Positions 44,118-52,618 of a DNA stretch of 52,636 bases are shown in pieces; within the stretch, counting starts at the first letter, position 1; every line of letters begins with the position of its first letter. The stretch is from Flavobacterium sp. UBA6135 (lineage in GTDB: Bacteria; Bacteroidota; Bacteroidia; Flavobacteriales; Flavobacteriaceae), in the NCBI RefSeq assembly GCF_002428305.1, contig NZ_DIVJ01000035.1, forward strand, positions 1 through 52,636, in the 5' to 3' direction. The notes under the pieces were generated by a model. It searched no databases. It was given only the letters and a program-made list of their open reading frames with translations, and was not told where the DNA came from. The position numbers and the translations under genes were made by a program.

Positions 44118-45578
44118 TTATTCTTCGGCAAAAGATCCTTTTGGTTCTTTTAAAAAAATCAAACAAAACAAAAAACTGAACGCTGCTCCAGCTGCAATAA
44201 TATAGAAGAAAGTCTGTGCATCAACCATTGAAAATATAACCAAATATACTACGGCACCCACATTACCATACGCTCCAGCCATACCGGAAATTTGTCCTGT
44301 CATTTTTTTATTTACAAACGGAATTACGGCAAAAGTAGCTCCCTCGGCACCTTGAACAAATAGCGAACAAATTATAGTGACTGCTACTGCCAACCCTAGC
44401 GACCAAGTAGCGTTTATAAAAGACATAGAGAAAAAACCTAAGGCAATACCGACCATATAAATTAACATTGTTCTTTTTCGGTTGCCTAATTTATCAGACA
44501 ACCAGCCTCCTAAAGGTCTGGCAAATAAATTCACGAAAGCAAATGAACCCGCAACCATTCCAGCTAGTGTTGGAGATATGCTGAAGGTTTCCTGAAAGAA
44601 AAAGGGTAACATGGAAACAACTGCCAACTCAGCACCAAAATTTGCAAAATAAGTAGTATTTAAAGCTGCAACACTGCTAAACGAATATCTATCTTCTTTT
44701 GCTATGCCCTTCTTTAACAATGGGATGTTTATCTTGAGTGTCTTTATGATATGCATTACGAAGAAGAGAGCTAAAATTATCCAAATCGCATATAACCATT
44801 CCTCGGTTAAGAATTTTTCGGTACTCCCATTTGAAATTTGAACATTACTCAACCGCCAGGCCAATAATCCAAGAGCTCCCATCAACGGAAAAGACCAAAT
44901 GATTAGTTGTACTAAATCACCCCACGAGGTTGCTATCAAAGGTTGTGTCTTTTTTATTCCTTGAAATTTTTTACCTTCGGGTGTATCTCTTACGACGATA
45001 TAAAAAATGATTCCGTAAACAAAAGAAACTACCGCATTTAATGCAAGGGCATAACGCCAGCCATTCTCGTATTGTCCAAAAAATTCTAAAGCTATCCAAG
45101 GCAAAGTCATTGCTGCAAAAGCAGAACCAAAGTTACCCCACCCTGCATACAAACCTTCGGCTCTACCTACCATATTGGGTGGGAACCAATCGGCAACCAA
45201 ACGAATTCCAATTACGAATCCTGCACCAATGCAACTTAAAAATAATCTGGCAATCAGCAATTGCATGAAACTTGTTCCAAATGCAAAAAATAAAATCGGT
45301 ATTGTCATCACCATCAAAAGAATACTAAATACCTTTCTAGGTCCGAACCGATCTATTAATGATCCAATCACAATTCGAGCCGGAATAGTCAATGCTACGT
45401 TAGCTATTGCAAGAATCTTTATGTGATCCGGAGTTAACCAATTTAACTTTTCTAACATGGTACTAGCAATTGGTGCCATGTTAAACCATATATAAAAAGT
45501 TATAAAAAATGCTATCCAAGTATAGTGCAATAGCTTGATTCTCGGTTGTGAGAAATCGAGGAATTCTGGTTTGCCCAT
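44118..45578 (-). CDS. narK: Nitrate/nitrite transporter (MFS, NarK type), first copy
   Basis: 486 residues, 12 helices, with W-F-N-M-A-P-I in helix 1 and the NNP signature A-G-W-G-N-F-G-S-A (about 145-153) plus A-G-A-Y-G-N-V-G-A in the second half. The two narK proteins differ clearly, so they are unlikely to be a recent duplication. It heads the nar/moa run, behind an FNR-type box at 45633. Confidence 0.92.
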   Translation of the reverse strand: MGKPEFLDFSQPRIKLLHYTWIAFFITFYIWFNMAPIASTMLEKLNWLTPDHIKILAIANVALTIPARIVIGSLIDRFGPRKVFSILLMVMTIPILFFAFGTSFMQLLIARLFLSCIGAGFVIGIRLVADWFPPNMVGRAEGLYAGWGNFGSAFAAMTLPWIALEFFGQYENGWRYALALNAVVSFVYGIIFYIVVRDTPEGKKFQGIKKTQPLIATSWGDLVQLIIWSFPLMGALGLLAWRLSNVQISNGSTEKFLTEEWLYAIWIILALFFVMHIIKTLKINIPLLKKGIAKEDRYSFSSVAALNTTYFANFGAELAVVSMLPFFFQETFSISPTLAGMVAGSFAFVNLFARPLGGWLSDKLGNRKRTMLIYMVGIALGFFSMSFINATWSLGLAVAVTIICSLFVQGAEGATFAVIPFVNKKMTGQISGMAGAYGNVGAVVYLVIFSMVDAQTFFYIIAAGAAFSFLFCLIFLKEPKGSFAEE

Positions 45579-45601
45579 AATGTAAGTCCTAAAAGTTACC
45601 G

Positions 45602-45644
45602 CAAAGTAACTATTCTATAATTTAATAAAAACTGATAAATATCA
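45602..45644 (-). promoter_or_regulatory. FNR-type box and -7 element of the nar/moa run
   Basis: On the minus strand, TGATATTTATCA (45633-45644), then 23 bp, then TTACTTTG (45602-45609). It is identical to the nrfH box and begins only 15 bp before the truncated-globin stop. Confidence 0.75.
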
Positions 45645-45659
45645 TTTAAACAAAAATTA

Positions 45660-46034
45660 TTAATTTATGGTTTTGTACATAATGACATCCGAAATATTCT
45701 TAGCTCTCCTTTTAATTTCTTCGGCCTTTTCACCTTCAAAAAGTTCATCTACGGTTTGTCTGAAAACTATATTCCAATGCTCAAAATGAGTATGAGAAAG
45801 GGGGCATTTACTGTGTAATTCTTTGTGTTTCTGCATTGGATTCCCATCGAAGTTTCCCGTAAAAAAGAGAACATTCTCCCAAAAATCATACATCTTAGGC
45901 AAATGATTTTGCCAGTTTACTTTAGCCACATCATTGAACAAAAAACCAATGATGGCATCTGTTTTTATTTTCTCGTAAAACGCATCCACTAAACGGATAA
46001 TGTCTGTTCTGTTATGTATATCTCTTTTCATCAC
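45660..46034 (-). CDS. Group III truncated hemoglobin
   Basis: 124 residues, normal for trHb3. Landmarks are I-R-L-V-D-A-F-Y-E-K-I, F-W-E-N-V-L-F-F-T-G-N-F-D-G-N-P-M-Q-K-H and H-F-E-H-W. The proximal haem histidine is in the H-T-H-F-E-H-W region. Group III members are thought to handle NO or related reactive nitrogen species. It closes the nos operon, 16 bp after nosY, which supports such a role. Confidence 0.92.
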   Translation of the reverse strand: MMKRDIHNRTDIIRLVDAFYEKIKTDAIIGFLFNDVAKVNWQNHLPKMYDFWENVLFFTGNFDGNPMQKHKELHSKCPLSHTHFEHWNIVFRQTVDELFEGEKAEEIKRRAKNISDVIMYKTIN

Positions 46035-46050
46035 AAATCAGTTGAAGTTG

Positions 46051-46818
46051 TTATAAATCTTTTCGGATGAATTTTCGCAGTGATAAATAGAAAGGAATTA
46101 CCACCCAAAGTAGTAACAATCCAAACGAAGCAAAAAGACCAATAGTTGTTCCAAAAAAATCTTTAAAAATAGCTCCGGTATACCCCATCATTGCCGAAAC
46201 ATCTAAATGTAATAATATTTGAATTCGAGCCAAATCAATCGGACTTAAAGCCGTTACTCCCACCATTGCTTTTTCGATAGGATATTCAGACAGTTGAAAT
46301 AAAAGAAAGAGTACCAAGCCATCAAAAATCAAAGCAAAATAAAGCCAGGTCATGATGGCAATTCCGATTCCTTTGGCTTTATCTCGCGTTACAATTGAAC
46401 ATAAAAAAGCTAAGGCAATAAACACGACAGAAATTAAAGAACCTACCAAAATCATCATCAAACCGACAGCATTTGGAGCATTGACTAACAACGGTATTCC
46501 CGCTCCAATAAAAAAAGCCAAGACCATGGAAGCACTCAATCCAAAAAATAAACTTTGCCAAATTTTGTTTCGTTTGATGGGCTGACTCAAAAGCAGTTCA
46601 ATAAACTCAGAACTGTTATATAAATAAATGGTTGTGAATAAAATGGACACTAACGGAACGGTAAATAAAATGACATTTAAAATAGTTAAAAGCCCTTTGG
46701 CACTATTGTCTTCTAAACCAAAAGCACTCCAGGATAAGAGACTTAAAACAATTGTATAGATAACTACAATTTTGTTTTTTAAGATATCGGTCAATATAAT
46801 TTTGATGATTCTGTTCAT
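46051..46818 (-). CDS. nosY: NosY-type ABC transporter permease
   Basis: 255 residues with about six helices, ABC-2-type permease (S-S-E-F-I-E-L-L-L-S-Q-P-I-K-R is the usual coupling region). Pairs with NosF and NosD to assemble the CuZ sulfide-bridged centre of NosZ. Overlaps nosF by 4 bp. Confidence 0.92.
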   Translation of the reverse strand: MNRIIKIILTDILKNKIVVIYTIVLSLLSWSAFGLEDNSAKGLLTILNVILFTVPLVSILFTTIYLYNSSEFIELLLSQPIKRNKIWQSLFFGLSASMVLAFFIGAGIPLLVNAPNAVGLMMILVGSLISVVFIALAFLCSIVTRDKAKGIGIAIMTWLYFALIFDGLVLFLLFQLSEYPIEKAMVGVTALSPIDLARIQILLHLDVSAMMGYTGAIFKDFFGTTIGLFASFGLLLLWVVIPFYLSLRKFIRKDL

Positions 46819-47522
46819 TGTTTTTGTTTTAGAATACTTGCAATGGCTTTTGATAATTTCGTTTCATTGGTTTCCGATTTCAAATCATCTACCTTTTTAT
46901 GAAAATGAACCCTACCTTCTTGCATAAAGATAATTTCGGTAACCAAATCGTCTAATTCGCTCAACAAATGAGAGGTGATTAAAATCAATTTCCCTTTTTC
47001 TTTTTCTTTGATGATTTTATCTTTCAAAATTTCAGAAGCCAACGGGTCTAATCCCGCTGTAGGTTCGTCTAAGATTAAAACATCGGGATTAAATAAAAAA
47101 GCCAGTGTGGCACTTACTTTTTGGGTGGTTCCGCCGGAAAGTGTTCGCATTTGTTTATCGGCCATTGTATCCAGTTCAAAACTGTGCCACAATTCTTCGT
47201 CCAATTCTTGATTTGAATTTCGAATTGCTTTAATCATTTCTACAACGCCACCAATGGTCATTGTATCGGGATATCTTCCTATTTGAGGCATATAACCAAT
47301 AGTTGCACGGTATAAATACTCTTTGACAATACTTTTTTTATTGAATTTTACAGAACCATTATCAGGCAAAACCATCCCTAAAATCGTTTTGATCAAGGTG
47401 GTTTTTCCGCAACCGTTTGGACCAATCAACGCAATACATTCTCCTTTTTTACAGGAAAGAGAAACATCACTAAGCACGTTTAACTTTCCGAATTTTTTAT
47501 TTAAATTTTTAATTTCTATCAT
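46815..47522 (-). CDS. nosF: NosF-type ABC transporter ATPase
   Basis: 235 residues. Walker A G-P-N-G-C-G-K-T-T (about 34-42), signature L-S-G-G-T-T-Q-K, Walker B V-L-I-L-D-E-P-T-A-G-L-D and switch H near I-T-S-H-L. ATPase of the NosDFY complex. Its 5' end overlaps nosD by 4 bp. Confidence 0.94.
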   Translation of the reverse strand: MIEIKNLNKKFGKLNVLSDVSLSCKKGECIALIGPNGCGKTTLIKTILGMVLPDNGSVKFNKKSIVKEYLYRATIGYMPQIGRYPDTMTIGGVVEMIKAIRNSNQELDEELWHSFELDTMADKQMRTLSGGTTQKVSATLAFLFNPDVLILDEPTAGLDPLASEILKDKIIKEKEKGKLILITSHLLSELDDLVTEIIFMQEGRVHFHKKVDDLKSETNETKLSKAIASILKQKQ

Positions 47523-48748
47523 AACTTCAGTGGTTTCATGAGTGGTGCTTTGTCTACAAAATTGTCGGGTGTGATACTGGGCAAAACCTTTTCGGATTTA
47601 TCCAATAATGTGATCATGAAACTTCGAAACAATAACATGGCGGAAGGATTTTTTTCTACCAAAACCGCAAACAAACTTAGCGGATGATAGGGCACATCGC
47701 CCAAACCATCTCTGTTAATATCATAACCTTCATATTTATCCCAATAGTTATTATTAAACGTGTTTAATACTAAACTTCCATTGGTTCCCATATCAAAAGT
47801 ATTCCCTTGAAAATTGTTGTTTACAATTTCATTATCCATGCAACTGGCTTGAATCTTCATGGCCCAACCGTTGCCCTGAAAGCTGTTTTTTTCAATTTTG
47901 ATGCGGTTGGTTCCTTCCATGTAAATGCCTGACGTATTGTTTTTAAAATGATTGGAATGAATATAACTATCTGAAATTTCTTTTAATAAAAGTCCGTAAG
48001 AAGAGGCTCCCCAGTTTTCGTCAAAATAATTATTGATCATCGTTACCTTTTTAGAAAACATCACGGCCACTCCTGCTCCATTATTTCTGAAAATATTGGT
48101 GATATAGGAATCGTTAGACGAAAACATAAAATGCAATCCGTAGCGAATATTATGCGTTGCGATGTTTCTCCAAATGACTGAATCGTATACAAATTCCAAA
48201 TAAATGCCGTCACGATGTCCTTTGATTGTATTTCCAATAATTTGCAAATCATTACTTTTCCAAGCATGAATACCATTACCTATTTGTTGTTCTTCTTTTC
48301 CGTAAGCAATAATGGTATTGTTTTTAACGATACAGTTTCTACCGTTTTGAATGTAAATACCAAAGAAATTATCATCCAACTGATTTCCTTCAATGAGAAC
48401 AAAAGTTTTATTGTAAACTTTTATTCCACATGGATCTTCTAAAGCTGCAAATCCGGAATTGATTACTTTAAATCCTTTAACCACCACACTATCGGCATGA
48501 ATGGAAAGTACTTCCACTTTTTTTTGACCGTCTAAAATCGGAAAATCCTTTCCTAAAAAAACAATTTTTTTATCGATACGAATATTTCCTTCTTTATAAA
48601 TCCCTTTATGCACCATAACAGTATCGCCCACCTCCGCTTTTTTTAGAGCTTGCTTGATGGTTTTGAAGGGTTTGTTTGTTCCCACCTCAAGCACTTGAGC
48701 CTGAAAAGAGGCAACAAAAAACAAAAAAAGAAGGCAGAATCTGTTCAT
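47519..48748 (-). CDS. nosD: NosD periplasmic maturation protein
   Basis: 409 residues. A signal peptide (ending S-F-Q-A-Q) is followed by a right-handed parallel beta-helix built of repeated short turns (I-Y-I-Q-N-G, G-I-Y-L-E-F, G-I-Y-M-E-G and similar), as in CASH-domain NosD proteins. With NosF and NosY it delivers sulfur or copper components to NosZ. Confidence 0.93.
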   Translation of the reverse strand: MNRFCLLFLFFVASFQAQVLEVGTNKPFKTIKQALKKAEVGDTVMVHKGIYKEGNIRIDKKIVFLGKDFPILDGQKKVEVLSIHADSVVVKGFKVINSGFAALEDPCGIKVYNKTFVLIEGNQLDDNFFGIYIQNGRNCIVKNNTIIAYGKEEQQIGNGIHAWKSNDLQIIGNTIKGHRDGIYLEFVYDSVIWRNIATHNIRYGLHFMFSSNDSYITNIFRNNGAGVAVMFSKKVTMINNYFDENWGASSYGLLLKEISDSYIHSNHFKNNTSGIYMEGTNRIKIEKNSFQGNGWAMKIQASCMDNEIVNNNFQGNTFDMGTNGSLVLNTFNNNYWDKYEGYDINRDGLGDVPYHPLSLFAVLVEKNPSAMLLFRSFMITLLDKSEKVLPSITPDNFVDKAPLMKPLKL

Positions 48749-48756
48749 GATCTTTT

Positions 48757-49767
48757 TTACTTATTTAAAATTTCATTCCAACTAATGGCTTGGGCTTTTA
48801 GTTTATCCCCAAAATTTTGGGCGTCCGAAAATGTGGTAAAAGCGGCAATGTTTCCATGCATAGGACTATTAATTTCACCATCTTTAATGAAGAACGCTTT
48901 AGTTGCATCAATCAATTGGTTGTTTTGGGTATAGTCATGTACATAATAACTTTTCACTTTTGTAGCACTGTTTTCTTCACAGTAATTCACCAAGCAGGAG
49001 ATGTCATCGAACATATAAAAACGTCCTTTTTGGGTTTGAATTTGGGCTCCGAATTTCCCATCGGATACCGGCATTTTACAAAATTCGCAGGCATCACTAT
49101 TCAATCTTATGGGTTGAGCCTCATTGCTTACACAAGCTGTAAGGAAACAAATGGGCACTAGTAACATTGCCATTTTTGGTTTCATAAAACGTTGGTACCA
49201 CTTATATTCTATGGTCAACACGATAAAGATGAGTAACCCGCTACAAATCAACATCCACCCACCAATATCCGGCACCGAATAAGCTCCAAAATTCAACAAT
49301 TGTTTGTAGCCAATTAACGGCGGTTGATAAGACATTCCCGGTACTTTAATCGCGGCATTGGGGTCTAAATTGTGTCCGTATTCATAGTTCCATCGGTAAA
49401 AATCGACACCCGCTACAATGGTAAAAAGTAGAAACGCACTGAATAATACAACAACCCCTTTTCTTTTGGCAATTAGAGCCATTGCTAAAGCAAACAGACC
49501 AAAAAAACCAATGATATAAGGCAGTATTTTAAATTCAATGAAATTTTCTGTATGTAAAGTCGCCATCCCAATATAATGGTTTAAGCCATTGATAATTTCC
49601 ACATCACCACCAATTTTATGAGCGTGTAATTTTAACACCAATCCTTCCGGATATTGCGGTGCATCTAAATCAATTTGCCACATGGGAAAATAAAGTGAAC
49701 CCAAAAACAAGCCTGCTACCACCAAAAGTAAAACTCTTGAGAGTAAAGCTATTTTTACTTTTTTCAT
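48757..49767 (-). CDS. nosL: Membrane protein fused to copper chaperone NosL
   Basis: 336 residues. Residues 1-about 195 form a membrane domain with about four to five helices and a periplasmic loop that is not part of ordinary NosL. From about residue 196, M-K-P-K-M-A-M-L-L followed by L-T-A-C looks like an old lipoprotein start. Then comes NosL proper, with C-E-F-C-K-M-P and M-F-D-D-I-S-C, the Cu(I)-binding region of the family. A gene fusion seems likely, the former lipoprotein signal now serving as an internal helix. It delivers copper to NosZ. Confidence 0.88.
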   Translation of the reverse strand: MKKVKIALLSRVLLLVVAGLFLGSLYFPMWQIDLDAPQYPEGLVLKLHAHKIGGDVEIINGLNHYIGMATLHTENFIEFKILPYIIGFFGLFALAMALIAKRKGVVVLFSAFLLFTIVAGVDFYRWNYEYGHNLDPNAAIKVPGMSYQPPLIGYKQLLNFGAYSVPDIGGWMLICSGLLIFIVLTIEYKWYQRFMKPKMAMLLVPICFLTACVSNEAQPIRLNSDACEFCKMPVSDGKFGAQIQTQKGRFYMFDDISCLVNYCEENSATKVKSYYVHDYTQNNQLIDATKAFFIKDGEINSPMHGNIAAFTTFSDAQNFGDKLKAQAISWNEILNK

Positions 49768-49780
49768 TTTTTTTTGAATT

Positions 49781-49810
49781 AAGGGAGCATCAAGAAACTG
49801 ACGCTCCCTT
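49781..49810 (-). promoter_or_regulatory. Hairpin between nosZ and nosL
   Basis: On the minus strand AAGGGAGCGTCA, 6-nt loop, TGATGCTCCCTT form a 12-bp stem with one G-U pair, 8 bp after the nosZ stop. It is followed by an A-rich rather than U-rich stretch, so it is not a strong intrinsic terminator. More likely it stabilises nosZ mRNA or lowers downstream expression. Confidence 0.6.
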
Positions 49811-49817
49811 TGAATTA

Positions 49818-51794
49818 TTATTTACTAGCCGGCACATTTGTGCCTAAACTATAATGAAGAGGAACATTAGCCCCTTTAGGAGATACGCGAATATAACCTT
49901 GCATTTCCTGATGTAAGGCACTACAGAAGTCGGTACAGTAGAATGGGAATGTACCCACTCTGTCCGGAACCCATTTTAGAGTTGTGGTTTCACCCGGCAT
50001 GATTAGCAATTCGCCATTATTAGCCCCTTTTACAGCAAAGCCATGTGGCACATCCCAATCTTGTTCTAAATTGGTTACATGGAAATACACCTCATCACCC
50101 AAGAAGACCCCTTCAATATTATCCGGAGCAAAATGCGAACGCATAGAAGTCATGTAAACATGTACTTTATTCCCTTCGCGAACCACTTTAGCTTCTTTCT
50201 CCCCTTTTGCAACATACGGGTGTTTATTGTCTTCTAATTTATAGAATTTCAATTGTCCGTTGTTTCGAATCAAATCTGCGGGTGCTGCTTGAGCATAATG
50301 AGGTTCACCAATGGTTGGGAAATCTAAAATTAATTGCATTTTATCACCACTGATGTCATAAATCTGAGCACTCTGACACAATTCGGGTCCGGTTGGCAAA
50401 TAACGGTCTTTGGTTATTTTATTATAAGCTACTAAATATTTACCGAAAGGTTTTTTACTGTCACCCCCTGGAATACATAAGTGACCCACTGAATAATAAG
50501 TAGGGACTCTATCCAACACTTGAAGTGTTTTGATATCCCATTTCACTACTTCTGAGGAAACGAACATGGTTGTATATGCATTCCCTTTTCCATCAAATTC
50601 GGTATGTAACGGACCAAGACCCGGTTTTTTAACTTCTCCATGTAAAACCGATTCGTATTTAAGCACCGGAATTCCACTATAATCACCTTCGTATGCTTTG
50701 TCTTTAATTGCTTTTTGTAGTTTATCAAAACTGAATACAGGAATCAATGCGGCTAATTTACCTGAACCAACAATATATTCTCCGGTAGGATCCACATCAC
50801 AACCATGAGGCGACTTAGGACAAGGAATCATGTAGCATATATCTTTTAGCTCAGAAGCATCCAGCACTAAAACTTCTGTTTTAATAACCGATTTACCTGT
50901 GTGTGTATGTTCGTCCCAAGTGTTATGAGCATAACGTACTTTCTGTTTTTTTCCTTTTCCGGCTCGTACATATTCTTCGGCTTTTTTCCAATTTACCGCC
51001 ATGATAAAATCTTTGTCTTTTTGTGAAGCGTTAACCTCTAAAAGAGTGTTAGCTTGTTCTGTGTTATAGCATGAAAAGAAAAACCATCCGTGTGATTTGC
51101 CTTTTCCGGCATGAGACAAGTCAAAATTTACGCCCGGAGTCATGATTTGAAAAGCAATATCCATTTCGCCATTTTTACCAACGCTCACAAAACTAATGTG
51201 TCCTTTGTAATTTTCTTTATAGGTGTTGATTGGTACGTCACCATTTTCATAATCACCAGGTACACTAAAACGAGTTCCGGCCACCACATATTCGGTGTTT
51301 TCAGTTATGAAAGGCGACGAGTGATTTCCGCCACTGTTAGGTAGTTCAATAATTTCTGCTGTTTTAAATGTTTTTAAATCGATACGAGCAATTCTTGGTG
51401 TATTATTGGCATTACCAAACACCCAGCGTCCATCTACCTCGCCATTGGTTTGAGAAAGTTCTGTGTGATGTAAATCATCCCAGGGCACAAATCCGTGTGA
51501 TGTATTTAACATGGGTTTTGTTTCTTCGCTATATCCCCATCCTTTTTCAGGGTCAACAGAGAAAACCGGAATGACTCTGAACAATCTTCCGCTTGGAAGC
51601 CCGTAAACACTTAATTGTCCACTGAATCCACCGGAAACAAAATTATAAAACTCGTCATATTTCCCAGGAGCCACATAGGCTTTTTGAGCCGCGTCTCCAC
51701 TAACCGTATCACTTGTGTTTTTGGGTTTACAGGAACCCATGAAAGCTGCAATAAGTACTATTACAGTAGTCATTTTTAAAAATTTTGTTTTCAT
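49818..51794 (-). CDS. nosZ: Nitrous oxide reductase, Sec-type (clade II)
   Basis: 658 residues. The N-terminus has a Sec signal with a lipobox-like F-M-G-S-C (Cys22) rather than a Tat motif, marking the clade II enzyme and suggesting membrane anchoring by lipid. CuZ histidines are visible in D-D-L-H-H-T-E, S-P-H-G-C-D-V and G-P-L-H-T-E-F. The CuA site is Y-C-T-D-F-C-S-A-L-H-Q-E-M near the C-terminus. It reduces N2O to N2 in the periplasm, with electrons probably from the upstream cytochrome c (37 bp gap). Confidence 0.96.
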   Translation of the reverse strand: MKTKFLKMTTVIVLIAAFMGSCKPKNTSDTVSGDAAQKAYVAPGKYDEFYNFVSGGFSGQLSVYGLPSGRLFRVIPVFSVDPEKGWGYSEETKPMLNTSHGFVPWDDLHHTELSQTNGEVDGRWVFGNANNTPRIARIDLKTFKTAEIIELPNSGGNHSSPFITENTEYVVAGTRFSVPGDYENGDVPINTYKENYKGHISFVSVGKNGEMDIAFQIMTPGVNFDLSHAGKGKSHGWFFFSCYNTEQANTLLEVNASQKDKDFIMAVNWKKAEEYVRAGKGKKQKVRYAHNTWDEHTHTGKSVIKTEVLVLDASELKDICYMIPCPKSPHGCDVDPTGEYIVGSGKLAALIPVFSFDKLQKAIKDKAYEGDYSGIPVLKYESVLHGEVKKPGLGPLHTEFDGKGNAYTTMFVSSEVVKWDIKTLQVLDRVPTYYSVGHLCIPGGDSKKPFGKYLVAYNKITKDRYLPTGPELCQSAQIYDISGDKMQLILDFPTIGEPHYAQAAPADLIRNNGQLKFYKLEDNKHPYVAKGEKEAKVVREGNKVHVYMTSMRSHFAPDNIEGVFLGDEVYFHVTNLEQDWDVPHGFAVKGANNGELLIMPGETTTLKWVPDRVGTFPFYCTDFCSALHQEMQGYIRVSPKGANVPLHYSLGTNVPASK

Positions 51795-51831
51795 ATACTT
51801 TCGCTTTATATTATTATTTATTATTTTTTTA

Positions 51832-52302
51832 TTACTTCACACCATCGTTTTGACGCATGTATTCCAACACATTTCTGGCATCGTCGTCTGAAAGTGCTTG
51901 ATTGGGCATTCTCACTAAACACAATTCCAATTGAGCTTGTAATTCAGGGTCTTTGTCTATCATTGGATCCGGATTTATTGCAAAATTCATAAGCCATTGT
52001 GGTGTTCTTCGTTCTGTCACCCCTTTCCATCCTGGACCAACTAAACGTTCGTCGGTTAATTTGTGACATGACATACATTTAACTCCTGCTATTTTTTCTC
52101 CTTCAGCAGCCATGGCTACATCCAATCCGACACCTAAGTCTACTGTAGAATATTTACCTTCACCTCGGTTTGGATCATAGGAAGATGGATCTGAAGTTTC
52201 TGTTGAAGAAGACTTTGAAAAATCCTCTCCTGCATTGGTTTTATCTTTACCACACGAAATGAATAAGAGTAAACCAAGTGCTAGTGCATACATTTTGTTC
52301 AT
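51832..52302 (-). CDS. Mono-haem c-type cytochrome lipoprotein of the nos operon
   Basis: 156 residues. Lipoprotein signal (L-F-I-S-C, Cys17), a Ser/Thr-rich linker, one haem site C-M-S-C-H, and a likely axial Met near V-R-M-P-N-Q. Class I cytochrome c of the type preceding clade II nosZ (often called nosC). It probably hands electrons to NosZ. First gene of the operon, behind an FNR-type box. Confidence 0.9.
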   Translation of the reverse strand: MNKMYALALGLLLFISCGKDKTNAGEDFSKSSSTETSDPSSYDPNRGEGKYSTVDLGVGLDVAMAAEGEKIAGVKCMSCHKLTDERLVGPGWKGVTERRTPQWLMNFAINPDPMIDKDPELQAQLELCLVRMPNQALSDDDARNVLEYMRQNDGVK

Positions 52303-52327
52303 ATTAATTTAGGTTAAAATTATGATA

Positions 52328-52370
52328 CAAATTTCTATCCTAATTATTCGAAAATTTATGATTGCAATCA
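52328..52370 (-). promoter_or_regulatory. FNR-type box and -7 element of the nos operon
   Basis: On the minus strand, TGATTGCAATCA (52359-52370), 23 bp, GAAATTTG (52328-52335). The remaining DNA from 52371 to 52618 shows no gene or further element that I can support. Confidence 0.7.
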
Positions 52371-52618
52371 TACCTATGACATTTTTTTAGCTTTTATCAT
52401 TGCCTTACAAACAAAACGTCTGAATGGATAAACTATGGATTACCAATATCATGTATTTGTTCTCAATTAATTGTAGTAGTGGGAGCAATACATTATATCT
52501 GAAAAAATCAGTAAGCTTTGAATTTAACAGTAAACACTATTGAAAACAAAAAAGAATTGGATGGAAAAAGTGTACTTTCAAGGAGTAAAATGCAACTGTT
52601 TTACAGAAATATTATTTT

